Shown here: piece by piece, positions 14,558 through 25,441 of the stretch
Position numbering within the stretch: the stretch's first letter is position 1
Layout: each line of letters starts with the position of its first letter
Program-made: the position numbers and the translations under genes
NCBI RefSeq assembly: GCF_910592395.1
Contig: NC_088322.1
Location: 5,329,431-5,393,430, forward strand
Source: Lineus longissimus
Lineage: Eukaryota > Nemertea > Pilidiophora > Heteronemertea > Lineidae
Length of the DNA stretch: 64,000 nt
Direction: 5' to 3'
The notes under the pieces: generated by a model
Database searches by the model: none
Told to the model about the DNA's origin: nothing
The model's input: only the letters and a program-made list of their open reading frames with translations

Positions 14558-15190
14558 AAACCGACTTCACAGAGCCGACATCCATGCCAGGATGCTACTG
14601 CATCGCATTAACCCCTGCTCACAGAAGAATCCGTCTCAATTAGGCTCGTGATCATGTGGGATTGAGCCACCAGCAATGGCGACGTGTTCTGTTCTCAGAT
14701 GAGAGCAGATTCAGCCTGGACCACAATGATGGACGTGTTAGGGTCTGGAGACAACAGGGAGAGAGATTTGCAGATGCCTGCATCGCTGAACATGACCGCT
14801 ATGGTGGAGGCAGCATCTTGGTGTGGGGCGCACTCGCCTCTATGTGGTGCCAGGGAGAGCAATTACGAGGTATAAAGATGAAATCGTGGAACCTTTTGTG
14901 GTTCCGTTTGCAGAAAACGCTGGGGAAAATTTCATTTTCATGCACAACGCCCGTTCCCACACAGCGAGGGTGGTGACACAGTACCTGGCGGATCATGGAA
15001 TTGAGCGTATGGACTTGCCAGCGAAATCCCCTGACTTGAATCCGATAGAACATGTCTGTGATATGGTGGGAAGCAGTATTGGAGCGCTTGAGGTGCAGGG
15101 ATGTTAATCGTCTGATAAACTCAATGAGATAGCGGTGTCAGACTGTTATTGCAGCAGGGGGAGACCATACTCGCTACTAACCATGCTGAC
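14558..15190 (+). pseudogene. Tc1-type transposase, truncated and frameshifted
   Basis: This is the C-terminal two thirds of a Tc1/mariner (IS630 superfamily) DDE transposase. It opens with LHRADIHARM-like and then PAHRRIRLN sequence containing an in-frame stop, followed from 14656 by HQQWRRVLFSDESRFSL, whose SDES carries the first catalytic aspartate. Around 14840 the frame changes; the continuing frame gives FVVPFAENAGENFIFMHN, then ARSHTARVVTQYLADHGIER and SPDLNPIEHV, the third catalytic region. The second catalytic region should read HDNA or QDNA but reads MHNARSHTA, so that aspartate codon is missing. The tail to about 15185 still resembles the family (VIAAGGDHTRY). The N-terminal helix-turn-helix half is absent, because the satellite array abuts the fragment at 14558. 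It cannot make an active transposase. Confidence 0.88.
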
Positions 15191-15329
15191 ATTGATGACA
15201 AGACATTTAGGCTAAAATTGTGAAAAAGTTGACACACCAAAACACCCATTTTCAGGTTGTGACAGGTTTAGAAGAAGTTATGCAACAACTGGAACAAACC
15301 ACATGTGAAATCGATTACTGTGTCTTGGA

Positions 15330-15562
15330 GGTCATTACAGGACATTCATATTTATGCATTTTTGGACCTTTCACATTACAGAATGTCTGAGAAGTCCCTT
15401 GGAAATTCTCGACGCGCAATTCATCAATTAGGTTTTTTACACGGTCTGGCAACTTTTTACAAGGTGTTTTGAGGGTTACAGCATGTTCGGCAAGCAAGAA
15501 ATGGGGACTTACAAGCAGTTGAAATACAGATGTTCAATCTAAGGTTGTTGTGTGAGAAATAC
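15330..15562. repeat. Inverted-duplication block, left copy
   Basis: This stretch is partly the reverse complement of 17597-18235. Three landmarks match: TGTTCAATCTAAGG next to TTGTGTGAGAAATA (15530-15562, against 17597-17640), GCAAGAAATGGGGACTTACA (15499-15518, against 18164-18190), and GTCCCTTGGAAATTCTCGAC (15396-15415, against 18188-18215). Between the last two this copy has about 75 bp missing from the right copy, while the right copy has about 500 bp extra between the first two. No known family is recognised. A 60-codon minus-strand frame here is not convincing as a gene. Confidence 0.7.
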
Positions 15563-16090
15563 AGACAGCTGTGCAAACCGGTGTACCACAATTTTGTAGA
15601 TTACAGGAAATGCTTTTGATCGAATCTGGCAGTAAGGCTTGTGGGTAATTTTGAGGAGGTACAATATCAGCGCTGGCATTATCAACTGTATTGAGGCATC
15701 AAGGAGCATGGTCCAAGTTGGGGCAGATTTCAACGACTGCTTTCCAACCATTATTGGCGTAAGACAAGGCTGTCTCCTCTCACCAACCAACATATTCCTC
15801 GGGAACATCATGGCAGAGGCGTGCACTGAACTAGAGTCCCCCGTGGCGATCTCGGGTCTCGAGATAAGCAATCTTAGATTCGATGACGACATCGACCTCA
15901 TGCATGGCTCACCGAAGGACCCGATTGAGCACTCCGACAAAGTAGACAAAATCAGCGGCAGATCTGGTATGGAGATCAATCTGGAGAAAACGAAGACAGG
16001 CGGCCAGAAGCAGATAGATGTGTGCATAAGGGACTACCATCAGAAGCAAGTGTCAGATTTCGCAAATAATGCGGGGATAGTTCAGGATTC
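15563..16090 (+). pseudogene. Non-LTR retrotransposon reverse transcriptase fragment
   Basis: This is the central RT domain only. VYHNFVDYRK (about 15580-15610) is followed, after a frameshift, by AFDRIW, which holds the first catalytic aspartate. After an in-frame TAA at 15633-15635, a long open stretch carries LWVILRRYNISAGI, GVRQGCLLSPTNIFL and NLRFDDDIDL, then GMEINLEKTK and a KQVSDF..GIV stretch resembling the usual post-RT 'DFKYLG' motif. The box normally read FADD is FDDD, and two residues are missing after SPT (families have SPTLFNIFL). No endonuclease domain, poly-A tail or target duplication is seen. The motif wording is typical of invertebrate LINE families, but I cannot assign the clade. 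It is a dead fragment. Confidence 0.85.
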
Positions 16091-16115
16091 TCCGGTTACA
16101 GTTGGAAACCCACAA
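16078..16115. repeat. Inverted-duplication block, outer piece
   Basis: The sequence TAGTTCAGGATTCTCCGGTT with its following ACAGTT is the near-exact reverse complement of 17565-17596. In the right copy this piece lies directly beside the TTTCTCACACAAC landmark. Here about 515 bp containing most of the RT fragment separate the two. Either the right copy deleted the RT segment or the left copy gained it. Confidence 0.65.
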
Positions 16116-16136
16116 ACTCTCAGGCAGTTGTTATAG

Positions 16137-17560
16137 TGTCGATATTTTGCTGATACTTGCTGGTGATTAAATTTCTGACCATCGGTTCATCATTCAAACA
16201 ATATGTTACTGACAAATTAATAATATGTAACTGAAAGATGATAGCCATCATCGGTTCATCATTTCTACACTGTGTAACTGTCAGATATGAACCTAAATGG
16301 TGAGTTGTGGATCGATGATCTACCAAAATATTAACAGAAAAGAACGATCATATTTTATTATTTCAACCGGTGTCAGATATTTTATAGTGGGGGTGTTAAT
16401 TATGAAGGAGGCAATCACAAATTATCCGAGGTTATCAAGATCATTTTTGAAGATATTTGTAATTAGTCTCGAGAGCACAGTACATGATTTGCGAAATACT
16501 TGCATCACCCAGATGACAAGAGACGCTATAGTAATAGAAGGCATTTGTGGAACAAGGTCAATGAGGAACCGGCGTTAAGATAAATGCCAGTGGCGGCCCC
16601 ATAATGGATCGTACTTTCTGACGCCATGACGTCATTTTCTGTTCTGTTGACATCGCATGAGGACAATGACGAGAAACCATTGCGTACATTTTTGCACAGG
16701 ATTTCAACTTGGCATCGCGTGCAAGGTGTAGCTTGTGCACAGAAGGGTATACTAGCTGGGAGTGTTCAAAGTGTAAGATGTTCCTTTGCATGGTACCTGG
16801 CCGCAACTGCTTTGTTTCATACCACCAGAAGTAATTGAATGCTTGTCATGTCCTCGCAGAAAGCACTACCGAGTATGTTCAAGCTTTTTGGTGTGTGTGT
16901 CTCCAATACAATAGCGACTACTGTTAGCCTTGAAACTGTAGATTGACCTTTGTTCAGTATTATGTAGTAGTACTTCTCTGGATACTAGTACTTTTTAGTA
17001 TACCATATCATTTTGTAACGATCTCATCCATTAGTTAGTACAGTACATGTAACATTTTAAACATAGATTTAGAATGTGCAATTCTGCTGCTGCTGAAAGG
17101 CTGAGAGGACAAACTGTATGCAAATAGGAAATCAGAAACTGTTCAATGGATGGACTTGCATGACTTCATTTGATTTATAATTATAGTATGTTTTATGTTT
17201 AATAGCTGACACTGGGGCGGTGGGGGGGGGGGGTGGGTCTAGGGCAACTTAGTGAAATATACATAGATATGTATAAAACTTTATGCAATAGGAAATTAGA
17301 TGTTCAATCATCTGTGCTCTGTCTCTTACTGATCCCAGCCCTTAACCATCATGCCACCTCCTCCGAATGCTGTGACTGGTTGAACACAACACTCGGCATG
17401 TAGCTCTCCTCTGCGACGCCACACCCGTAACCTGGCTCTCACTTCATCGCTTAACATCACCAAGGCCCACTGCAAATAAATGGGAAAATTTACCAAATGA
17501 GAACCAAGGCTGAAAAGCTATTGCATGGCAACTGAAGCATGTGACGAAAGTTATTAATGG
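16137..17560. other. Spacer without recognisable genes
   Basis: No supported coding region. Small local features: the phrase ATCGGTTCATCATT occurs at about 16182 and 16250 next to TGTAACTG-like phrases, suggesting a diverged short duplication. A guanine-rich run lies at 17213-17244. The rest is AT-rich unique-looking sequence. Open frames here (for example 16297-16578) have no recognisable domains. Confidence 0.6.
17213..17244 (+). other. G-rich tract, possible G-quadruplex
   Basis: GGGGCGGTGG is followed by a run of 12 G, then TGGGTCTAGGG. It contains at least four G-triplets with short loops, which meets the usual sequence rule for a quadruplex on the plus strand. No gene start is seen nearby. 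Confidence 0.45.
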
Positions 17561-17564
17561 CCAT

Positions 17565-18235
17565 GTAACTGTAATCGGAGAATCCTGAACTATCCACACT
17601 ATTTCTCACACAACACCCTTAGATTGAATATCTGTATTTCAACACTTTGTTCTCTCTTACTAGGCTTTTGGGCCCTACTGAGACTCATTACGATCAAAAC
17701 AATAATTTCAAAAATAAGCATGATAGTATCATTGATAGTAATTAAGGAATGTCAGTCTAACACTACATCTGAGGTGTACCCGATTGCCAATCGGATTGGC
17801 TGAGGGGTAAAACTGTATTATCATCTAGCTACCAGTGTACTTATGGCAAGACACCTTTCACACATATACAATCAAGCTGTGTCAACAAATATGCTCAATC
17901 ATATGAAGAGTGCCAGATTTTCGACAGCAAAAAGTGTAACCAGACTGCTTGTCTCTCTTGCCCTTATTACTATACACCTCAATAAAAGTTGAATGATCGC
18001 TACTGGAGCACTTCCGGGACCAATTTGGTGATATCCGCGCAATATGTTAAAAATAAAAAGTGGTCATTAACTTTCTTTGATGAGTATATTATCACTTATA
18101 TGCGAGATGAATCGGAGGAAATTGTTCTTAGTCAAATCAAAACAGATTCAGGAAACAGCTGACTGCTTGTACAGTCCCCATTTCTTGCGTCGAGAATTTT
18201 CAAGGGAGGACTTCTCAGACATTCTGTCATCTGAA
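17565..18235. repeat. Inverted-duplication block, right copy
   Basis: Reverse-complement counterpart of parts of 15330-16115: 17565-17596 pairs with 16078-16115, 17597-17650 with 15515-15562, and about 18160-18235 with 15360-15518. The middle, 17650-18160, has no partner on the left. The two copies lie on either side of about 16.8 kb, close to the midpoint (about 16.72 kb) between the inner edges of the two oppositely oriented satellite arms. Confidence 0.65.
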
Positions 18236-18493
18236 AGATTTCAGGATGTCGTCACTGAATATGACCGGTTGCTCAGCGACGGAAGCGAATTGGGACCTAC
18301 ATCTAAGATGAACTATGCGCGTAACACACCGGTGTACTTGTGGGAGATGATGAACCTTGGCACGAATCATCTAGATATCCATCCAGCTCGAGCAGAAATA
18401 AGTCGGCGATGCGAGGAAATGGCAGGGAAAGGGCAAAACACGAGAATGCGAAAGGACGTGACAAGTCTCAAGGATAGCTGCAGATCCAATTAA
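18077..18493 (+). CDS. Unrecognised 138-codon open frame, doubtful
   Basis: An ATG-started frame of 138 codons whose acidic, Arg-rich product I do not recognise. A middle stretch reads SREDFSDILSSERFQDVV. The first third overlaps the right copy of the inverted-duplication block. The related left copy (minus strand near 15315-15497) is not open in the same frame: its best-preserved reading, ENFQGTSQTFC, corresponds to a different frame here. That argues against this being the ancestral reading. No splice sites, promoter or polyadenylation context were identified. It could be a remnant of a mobile-element ORF or chance. Confidence 0.2.
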   Translation: MMSILSLICEMNRRKLFLVKSKQIQETADCLYSPHFLRREFSREDFSDILSSERFQDVVTEYDRLLSDGSELGPTSKMNYARNTPVYLWEMMNLGTNHLDIHPARAEISRRCEEMAGKGQNTRMRKDVTSLKDSCRSN

Positions 18494-18882
18494 TGTGCAA
18501 CCCATTTTCTGTCACTGAAGAGGGAATAGTGAACAGGAGGAGTTGCGTCAACATTGATTGAGAAAGACCTCAACAGGGCCGAGGAGGTTGGCCAACTGGC
18601 CTTCAAAACTTTCACAGAAGAAGAATAAACCGGGTTCGATAGGACATCTACTCAACCATTAAACGGATCCCAAACCAAGAGCAACTAGAGTTGAAAGCGG
18701 GTACATCCTTGGAAGAATGGTTGTCATTACATGCCATGAAGGATGCCTTGAAATACAGCTTACATCCGTACCCAACAACTTCGCAACCACATCGAAAGTA
18801 TGATGACACCATCTGATAATCTTTTGAGTCAACCAGATCAAGCTAGTACTGCAAGGACTGTATGGATTCTTGGCAAACTTGA
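18494..18882. other. No gene recognised
   Basis: Unique-looking sequence between the open frame and the inner edge of the right satellite arm. No protein motif, RNA gene or clear repeat was found. The passage into satellite is abrupt at CAAACTTGAGAGAGCAGAAC (about 18880-18899). Confidence 0.5.
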
Positions 18883-21516
18883 GAGAGCAGAACATTGCAC
18901 GTCAACACTTCTTTTCTTGGCACGTAAGGGGTTAATCCTGCACTTAATGCTCGTGGGAAGCAAATATATGTGGAATAAATTCTTGAACATACCAAAGAGA
19001 ATTAATTTCAACAGGTTTGAACACTCACTAAAGGACATTTAGATTTTTAAAATATATTACTTGATTTTGGCCCGTAGGGGAATAATGTGCACCCTCATAT
19101 TACCCTAATATCATCACTTAAGATTTGCCCGCTACCTTCATCTTGGTTCATGGAGCGAGAGCAGAACATTGCACGTCAACACCATCAGCGATGAACTTGG
19201 GAAAAGAGTCTCCAAAGCTTTGATTGGTCTCCATTTACTGGCTGCGACAGCACAAGTGCATTTAATGGCCAAGGAAGAGTAAAGACATTGAAAACAATGA
19301 TGGGGAATGAGTAGTATCAGGCTATGTTTCAGCAATTTGGAGAAGAACGGTTGAAGAACGGAGAAGATTCTGCGGAATATTTCTTTTCTTGGCACTGCAG
19401 GGGTTAATCCTGCACTTAATGCCCGCTACCTACATCTTGGTTCATGGAGCGAGAGCATAACATTGCACGTCAACACCATCAGCACAAGTGCATTTAATGG
19501 CCAAGGAAAAGTAAAGACATTGAGAGAGCAGAACATTGCACGTCAACACTTCTTTTCTTGGCACGTAAGGGGTTAATCCTGCACTTAATGCTCGTGGGAA
19601 GCAAATATATGTGGAATAAATTCTTGAACATACCAAAGAGAATTAATTTCAACAGGTTTGAACACTCACTAAAGGACATTTAGATTTTTAAAATATATTA
19701 CTTGATTTTGGCCCGTAGGGGAATAATGTGCACCCTCATATTACCCTAATATCATCACTTAAGATTTGCCCGCTACCTTCATCTTGGTTCATGGAGCGAG
19801 AGCAGAACATTGCACGTCAACACCATCAGCGAGGAACTTGGGGAAAGAGTCTCCAAAGCTTTGATTGGTCTCCATTTACTGGCTGCGACAGCACAAGTGC
19901 ATTTAATGGCCAAGGAAGAGTAAAGACATTGAAAACAATGATGGGGAATGAGTAGTATCAGGCTATGTTTCAGCAATTTGGAGAAGAACGGTTGAAGAAC
20001 GGAGAAGATTCTGCGGAATATTTCTTTTCTTGGCACTGCAGGGGTTAATCCTGCACTTAATGCCCGCTACCTACATCTTGGTTCATGGAGCGAGAGCATA
20101 ACATTGCACGTCAACACCATCAGCACAAGTGCATTTAATGGCCAAGGAAAAGTAAAGACATTGAGAGAGCAGAACATTGCACGTCAACACTTCTTTTCTT
20201 GGCACGTAAGGGGTTAATCCTGCACTTAATGCTCGTGGGAAGCAAATATATGTGGAATAAATTCTTGAACATACCAAAGAGAATTAATTTCAACAGGTTT
20301 GAACACTCACTAAAGGACATTTAGATTTTTAAAATATATTACTTGATTTTGGCCCGTAGGGGAATAATGTGCACCCTCATATTACCCTAATATCATCACT
20401 TAAGATTTGCCCGCTACCTTCATCTTGGTTCATGGAGCGAGAGCAGAACATTGCACGTCAACACCATCAGCGAGGAACTTGGGGAAAGAGTCTCCAAAGC
20501 TTTGATTGGTCTCCATTTACTGGCTGCGACAGCACAAGTGCATTTAATGGCCAAGGAAGAGTAAAGACATTGAAAACAATGATGGGGAATGAGTAGTATC
20601 AGGCTATGTTTCAGCAATTTGGAGAAGAACGGTTGAAGAACGGAGAAGATTCTGCGGAATATTTCTTTTCTTGGCACTGAAGGGGTTAATCCTGCACTTA
20701 ATGCCCGCTACCTACATCTTGGTTCATGGAGCGAGAGCATAACATTGCACGTCAACACCATCATCAGCAGAAGTGCATTTAATGGCCAAGGAAAAGTAGA
20801 CATTGAGAGAGCAGAACATTGCACGTCAACACTTCTTTTCTTGGCACGTAAGGGGTTAATCCTGCACTTAATGCTCGTGGGAAGCAAATATATGTAGAAT
20901 AAATTCTTTAACATACCAAACAGAATTAATTTCAACAGGTTTGAACACTTATTTTTTAAATATATAACTTGATTTTGGCCCGTAGCGGGTTAATTCTTGA
21001 ACATACCAAAGAGAATTAATTTCAACAGGTTTGAACACTCACTAAAGGACATTTAGATTTTTTAAATATATAACTTGATTTTGGCCCGTAGGGGGTTAAT
21101 GTGCACCCTCATACTACCCTAATATCATCACTTAAAATTTGCCCACTACCTACATCGTGGTTCATGGAGCGAGAGCAGAACATTGCACGTCAACACCATC
21201 AGCGAGGAACTTGGGGAAAGAGTCTCCAAAGCTTTGATTAGTCTCCATTTACTGGCTGCGACAGCACAAGTGCATTTAATGGCCAAGGAAAAGTAAAGAC
21301 ATTGAGAGAGCAGAACATTGCACGTCAACACTTCTTTTCTTGTCACGTAAGGGGTTAATCCTGCACTTAATGCTCGTGGGAAGCAAATATATGTGGAATA
21401 AATTGTACGTCAACACCATCAGCGAGGAACTTGGGGAAAGAGTCTCCAAAGCTTTGATTAGTCTCCATTTACTGGCTGCGACAGCACAAGTGCATTTAAT
21501 GGCCAAAGTAAAGACA
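18883..21516 (+). repeat. Satellite array, right arm, proximal part
   Basis: Same satellite as 1-14557 but in reverse orientation, so the fossil exon reads on the plus strand. It begins with a 641-bp period: landmarks at 18901, 19542 and 20183, and block starts at 19494/20135 and 19728/20369. These units contain the long form of the fossil exon, including AACAATGATGGGGAATGAG and GGAGAAGAACGGTTGAAGAA. The arm is cut at 21516 by the insertion at 21517-23034 and resumes immediately after it. Confidence 0.93.
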
Positions 21517-23034
21517 CCCTCACCGAAAAGCAGTGTGATATCAGTCAGGATTCAGTCAGGTTGCAGTGTTACCTCACATTTTTATGGCAGTGTTGAAATC
21601 AGTGGAAAGCAGTCATAGGGAGTGTTTTTCAGTCACGCAATACCAAAGCATACAGTTATACAGCAATCAAAAAAAGAGGTTAGGGAGTCATAAGCAGTGG
21701 TAAGACAGTCAAAATCAGTGGTAAGGCGGTCAAAAGCAGTGCTCATTTAAATATTTAGGCATCATGCACAGGGCTGGCAGTGGGGTTCAGTGTTAATTTA
21801 AATATTTCGCAGCACACTGAATCCACACTGAAACACCACTGATTTTGACTGCCATTTCCAAAACCTCTTGGAGGGAGCAGTCATTTTCAGTGTTAATATG
21901 AATAATTTATTTAATGGCATGCAGGCACGGATGCCGAGAGAGGTTTGGGGGACGTGACCCCCCTGTGCTGATGACAACCAAAGAAATTGTTCGAAAAAGC
22001 AAAAACTTCTAGCGAACTGTTACTTTTGCTGTCCTGTTTGCGTCAAATATGGCAGTGATGACGTCATCTGCACAAATAGAGGACATCGCCATTGCATGAT
22101 GACGTGACACAGTAAAAAGATGACAAATTCAAGTCCTTGACCTACGTCATTGCAAACTTTGTCATAATGACAGTGATCAGATGGGGTTACTAGACAATTG
22201 AAACGACACATGGCACATAGCTACTGTCAGTGATGTCAGGGATTGAAGCTAGATCAAATTGACGTCCAAATAAAGTAACTGCACGCGGCCTGTAGAATAA
22301 TAGGATCTACTGATTGATGTGTATTGAGCTCCCATGCAGATAATTTGCAGTGTATGCATACATTACAATTAACACATATAGGGCCTACAGTAGATGCATG
22401 AAGATATATGCAGATATCTTGCAGTGTATGCATGCATTACAACACCTATAGGGCCTACAGCCTTCTTGATTTGCTGAAAATACAACTTCAGTGTCTGTCT
22501 AAATTACCCTTTTTGCATTCATTTGGCTCCTTATGTGTTCCAATTCAAACTGACTAAAACTCCCCTCTTCTCATATTGAAATTCGGGTAAATATCGAGAA
22601 ATATGAAGAGCTACCATGATTTCTTGAATGTTTGACTATCAAATTCAAACTTACTAGCTTCCTGTCTCAGGTTGCATTATGGGTGATATTTAACACTGAA
22701 TTTGACTGCAATTACCACTGCTTTACACTGCCATCAAGTCTTAATCTCACCAGTCATAAAGCAGTGGTTTTCAGTCATGTTGAAAATGCCACGGGTTTCG
22801 ATCAGAGTTGGAGAAGTGGAAATCAGTGGTCTTTCAGTCATAAGCAGTGTTTTTGAAATACGTCGTTCATAATGATATGCAAGTGGCAGTGCTTTGCAGT
22901 GGTCTTTCAGTCACAATCAGTGGTATTAAAACATTAAGAAAAAATGATATGCCTAAGACAGTCATATGCAGTGGGGGTTTCAGTCAAAAGCAGTGTGATG
23001 CAGTCATTTTCAGTGCACTGCCTTTCGGTGAGGG
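21517..23034. mobile_element. Non-autonomous DNA transposon, 1,518 bp, TSD CA
   Basis: The insert is bounded by TIRs: CCCTCACCGAAAAGCAGTG at the left end and the reverse complement of CCCTCACCGAAAGGCAGTG at the right end, one mismatch in 19 bp. The satellite on both sides joins perfectly once the insert is removed with one copy of CA: AAAGA-CA before it, CA-TTGAGAGAGC after it. The uninterrupted site is present at about 41570-41590 in the same array, including the same variant downstream (TTCTTCGCAC..AAGGGATTAATCC). Both ends are crowded with CAGTG and AGTCA motifs in both orientations, as subterminal transposase-binding repeats often are. No long open frame lies inside. I cannot assign the superfamily; dense subterminal repeats and a 2-bp duplication are compatible with several. 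Confidence 0.88.
22340..22465. repeat. Short tandem duplication inside the insertion
   Basis: Two diverged copies of a ~75-bp phrase: GCAGTGTATGCATACATTAC followed by ATATAGGGCCTACAG (about 22350-22392), and GCAGTGTATGCATGCATTAC followed by CTATAGGGCCTACAG (about 22423-22462). Confidence 0.75.
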
Positions 23035-25441
23035 CATTGAGAGAGCAGAACATTGCACGTCAACACTTCTTTTCTTCGCACATAAGGGATTAATCCTGCA
23101 CTTAATCCTCGTGGGAAGCAAATATATGTGGAATAAATTGCACTTCAACACGCGAGGAACTTGGGGAAAGAGTCTCCAAAGCTTTGATTAGTCTCCATTA
23201 CTGGCTGCGACAGCACAAGTGCATTTAATGGCCAAGGAAAAGTAAAGACATTGAGAGAGCACACCATCAGCGAGGAACTTGGGGAAAGAGTTTCCAAAGC
23301 TTTGATTAATCTCCATTTACTGGCTGCGACAGCACAAGTGTTCATTTAATGGCCAAAGTAAAGACATTGAGAGAGCAGAACATTGCACGTCAACACTTCT
23401 TTTCTTGGCACGTAAGGGGTTAATCCTGCACTTAATGCTCGTGGGAAGCAAATATATGTGGAATAAATTCTTGAACATACCAAACAGAATTAATTTCAAC
23501 AGGTTTGAACACTTATTTTTTAAATATATAACTTGATTTTGGCCCGTAGAGGGTTAATGTGCATTTTAGCACCCTCATATTACCCTAATATCATCACTTA
23601 AAATTTGCCCGCTACCTACATCTTGGTTCATGGAGCGAGAGCAGAACATTGCACGTCAACACCATCAGCGAGGGACTTGGGGATAGAGTCTCCAAAGCTT
23701 TGATTGGTCTCCATTTACTGGCTGCGACAGCACAAGTGCATTTAATGGCCAAGGAAAAGTAAAGACATTGAAAACAATGATGGGGAATGAGTTGTATCAG
23801 GCTATGTTTCAGCAATTTGGAGAAGAACGGTTGAAGAACGGAGAAGATTCTGCGGAATATTTCTTTTCTTGGCACTTAAGGGGTTAATCCTGCACTTAAT
23901 GACTGCTACCCACATCTTGTTTCATGGAGCGAGAGCATAACATTGCACGTTAACACCATTAGCAGAAGTGCTTTTAATGCCCAAGGAAAAGTAGACATTG
24001 AGAGAGCAGAACATTGCACGTCAACACTTCTTTTCTTGGCACGTAAGGGGTTAATCCTGCACTTAATGCCCGCTACCTACATCTTGGTTCATGGAGCGAG
24101 AGCAGAACATTGCACGTCAACACCATCAGCGAGGAACTTGGGAAAAGAGTCTCCAAAGCTTTGATTGGTCTCCATTTACTGGCTGCGACAGCACAAGTGC
24201 ATTTAATGGCCAAGGAAAAGTAAAGACATTGAAAACAATGATGGGGAATGAGTTGTATCAGGCTATGTTTCAGCAATTTGGAGAAGAACGGTTGAAGAAC
24301 GGAGAAGATTCTGCGGAATATTTTTTTCTTGGCACTTAAGGGGTTAATCCTGCACTTAATGACTGCTACCCACATCTTGTTTCATGGAGCGAGAGCATAA
24401 CATTGCACGTTAACACCATCAGCAGAAGTGCATTTAATGCCCAAGGAAAAGTAGACATTGAGAGAGCAGAACATTGCACGTCAACACTTCTTTTCTTGGC
24501 ACGTAAGGGGTTAATCCTGCACTTAATGCTCGTAGGAAGCAAATATATGTGGAATAAATTCTTGAACGTACCAAACAGAATTAACTTCAACAGGTTTGAA
24601 CACTCACTAAAGGACATTTAGATTTTTTAAATATATAACTTGATTTTGGCCCGTAGAGGGTTAATGTGCACCCTCATACTACCCTAATATCATCACTTAA
24701 AATTTGCCCGCTACCTACATCTTGGTTCATGGAGCGAGAGCAGAATATTACACGTCAACACCATCAGCGAGGAACTTGGGAAAAGAGTCTCCAAAGCTTT
24801 GATTGGTCTCCATTTACTGGCTGCGACAGCACAAGTGCATTTAATGGCCAAGGAAAAGTAAAGACATTGAGAGAGCAGAACATTGCACGTCAACACTTCT
24901 TTTCTTGGCACGTAAGGGGTTAATCCTGCACTTAATCCTCGTGGGAAGCAAATATATGTGGAATAAATTGCACTTCAACACGCGAGGAACTTGGGGAAAG
25001 AGTCTCCAAAGCTTTGATTAGTCTCCATTACTGGCTGCGACAGCACAAGTGCATTTAATGGCCAAGGAAAAGTAAAGACATTGAGAGAGCACACCATCAG
25101 CGAGGAACTTGGGGAAAGAGTTTCCAAAGCTTTGATTAATCTCCATTTACTGGCTGCGACAGCACAAGTGTTCATTTAATGGCCAAAGTAAAGACATTGA
25201 GAGAGCAGAACATTGCACGTCAACACTTCTTTTCTTGGCACGTAAGGGGTTAATCCTGCACTTAATGCTCGTGGGAAGCAAATATATGTGGAATAAATTC
25301 TTGAACATACCAAACAGAATTAATTTCAACAGGTTTGAACACTTATTTTTTAAATATATAACTTGATTTTGGCCCGTAGAGGGTTAATGTGCATTTTAGC
25401 ACCCTCATATTACCCTAATATCATCACTTAAAATTTGCCCG

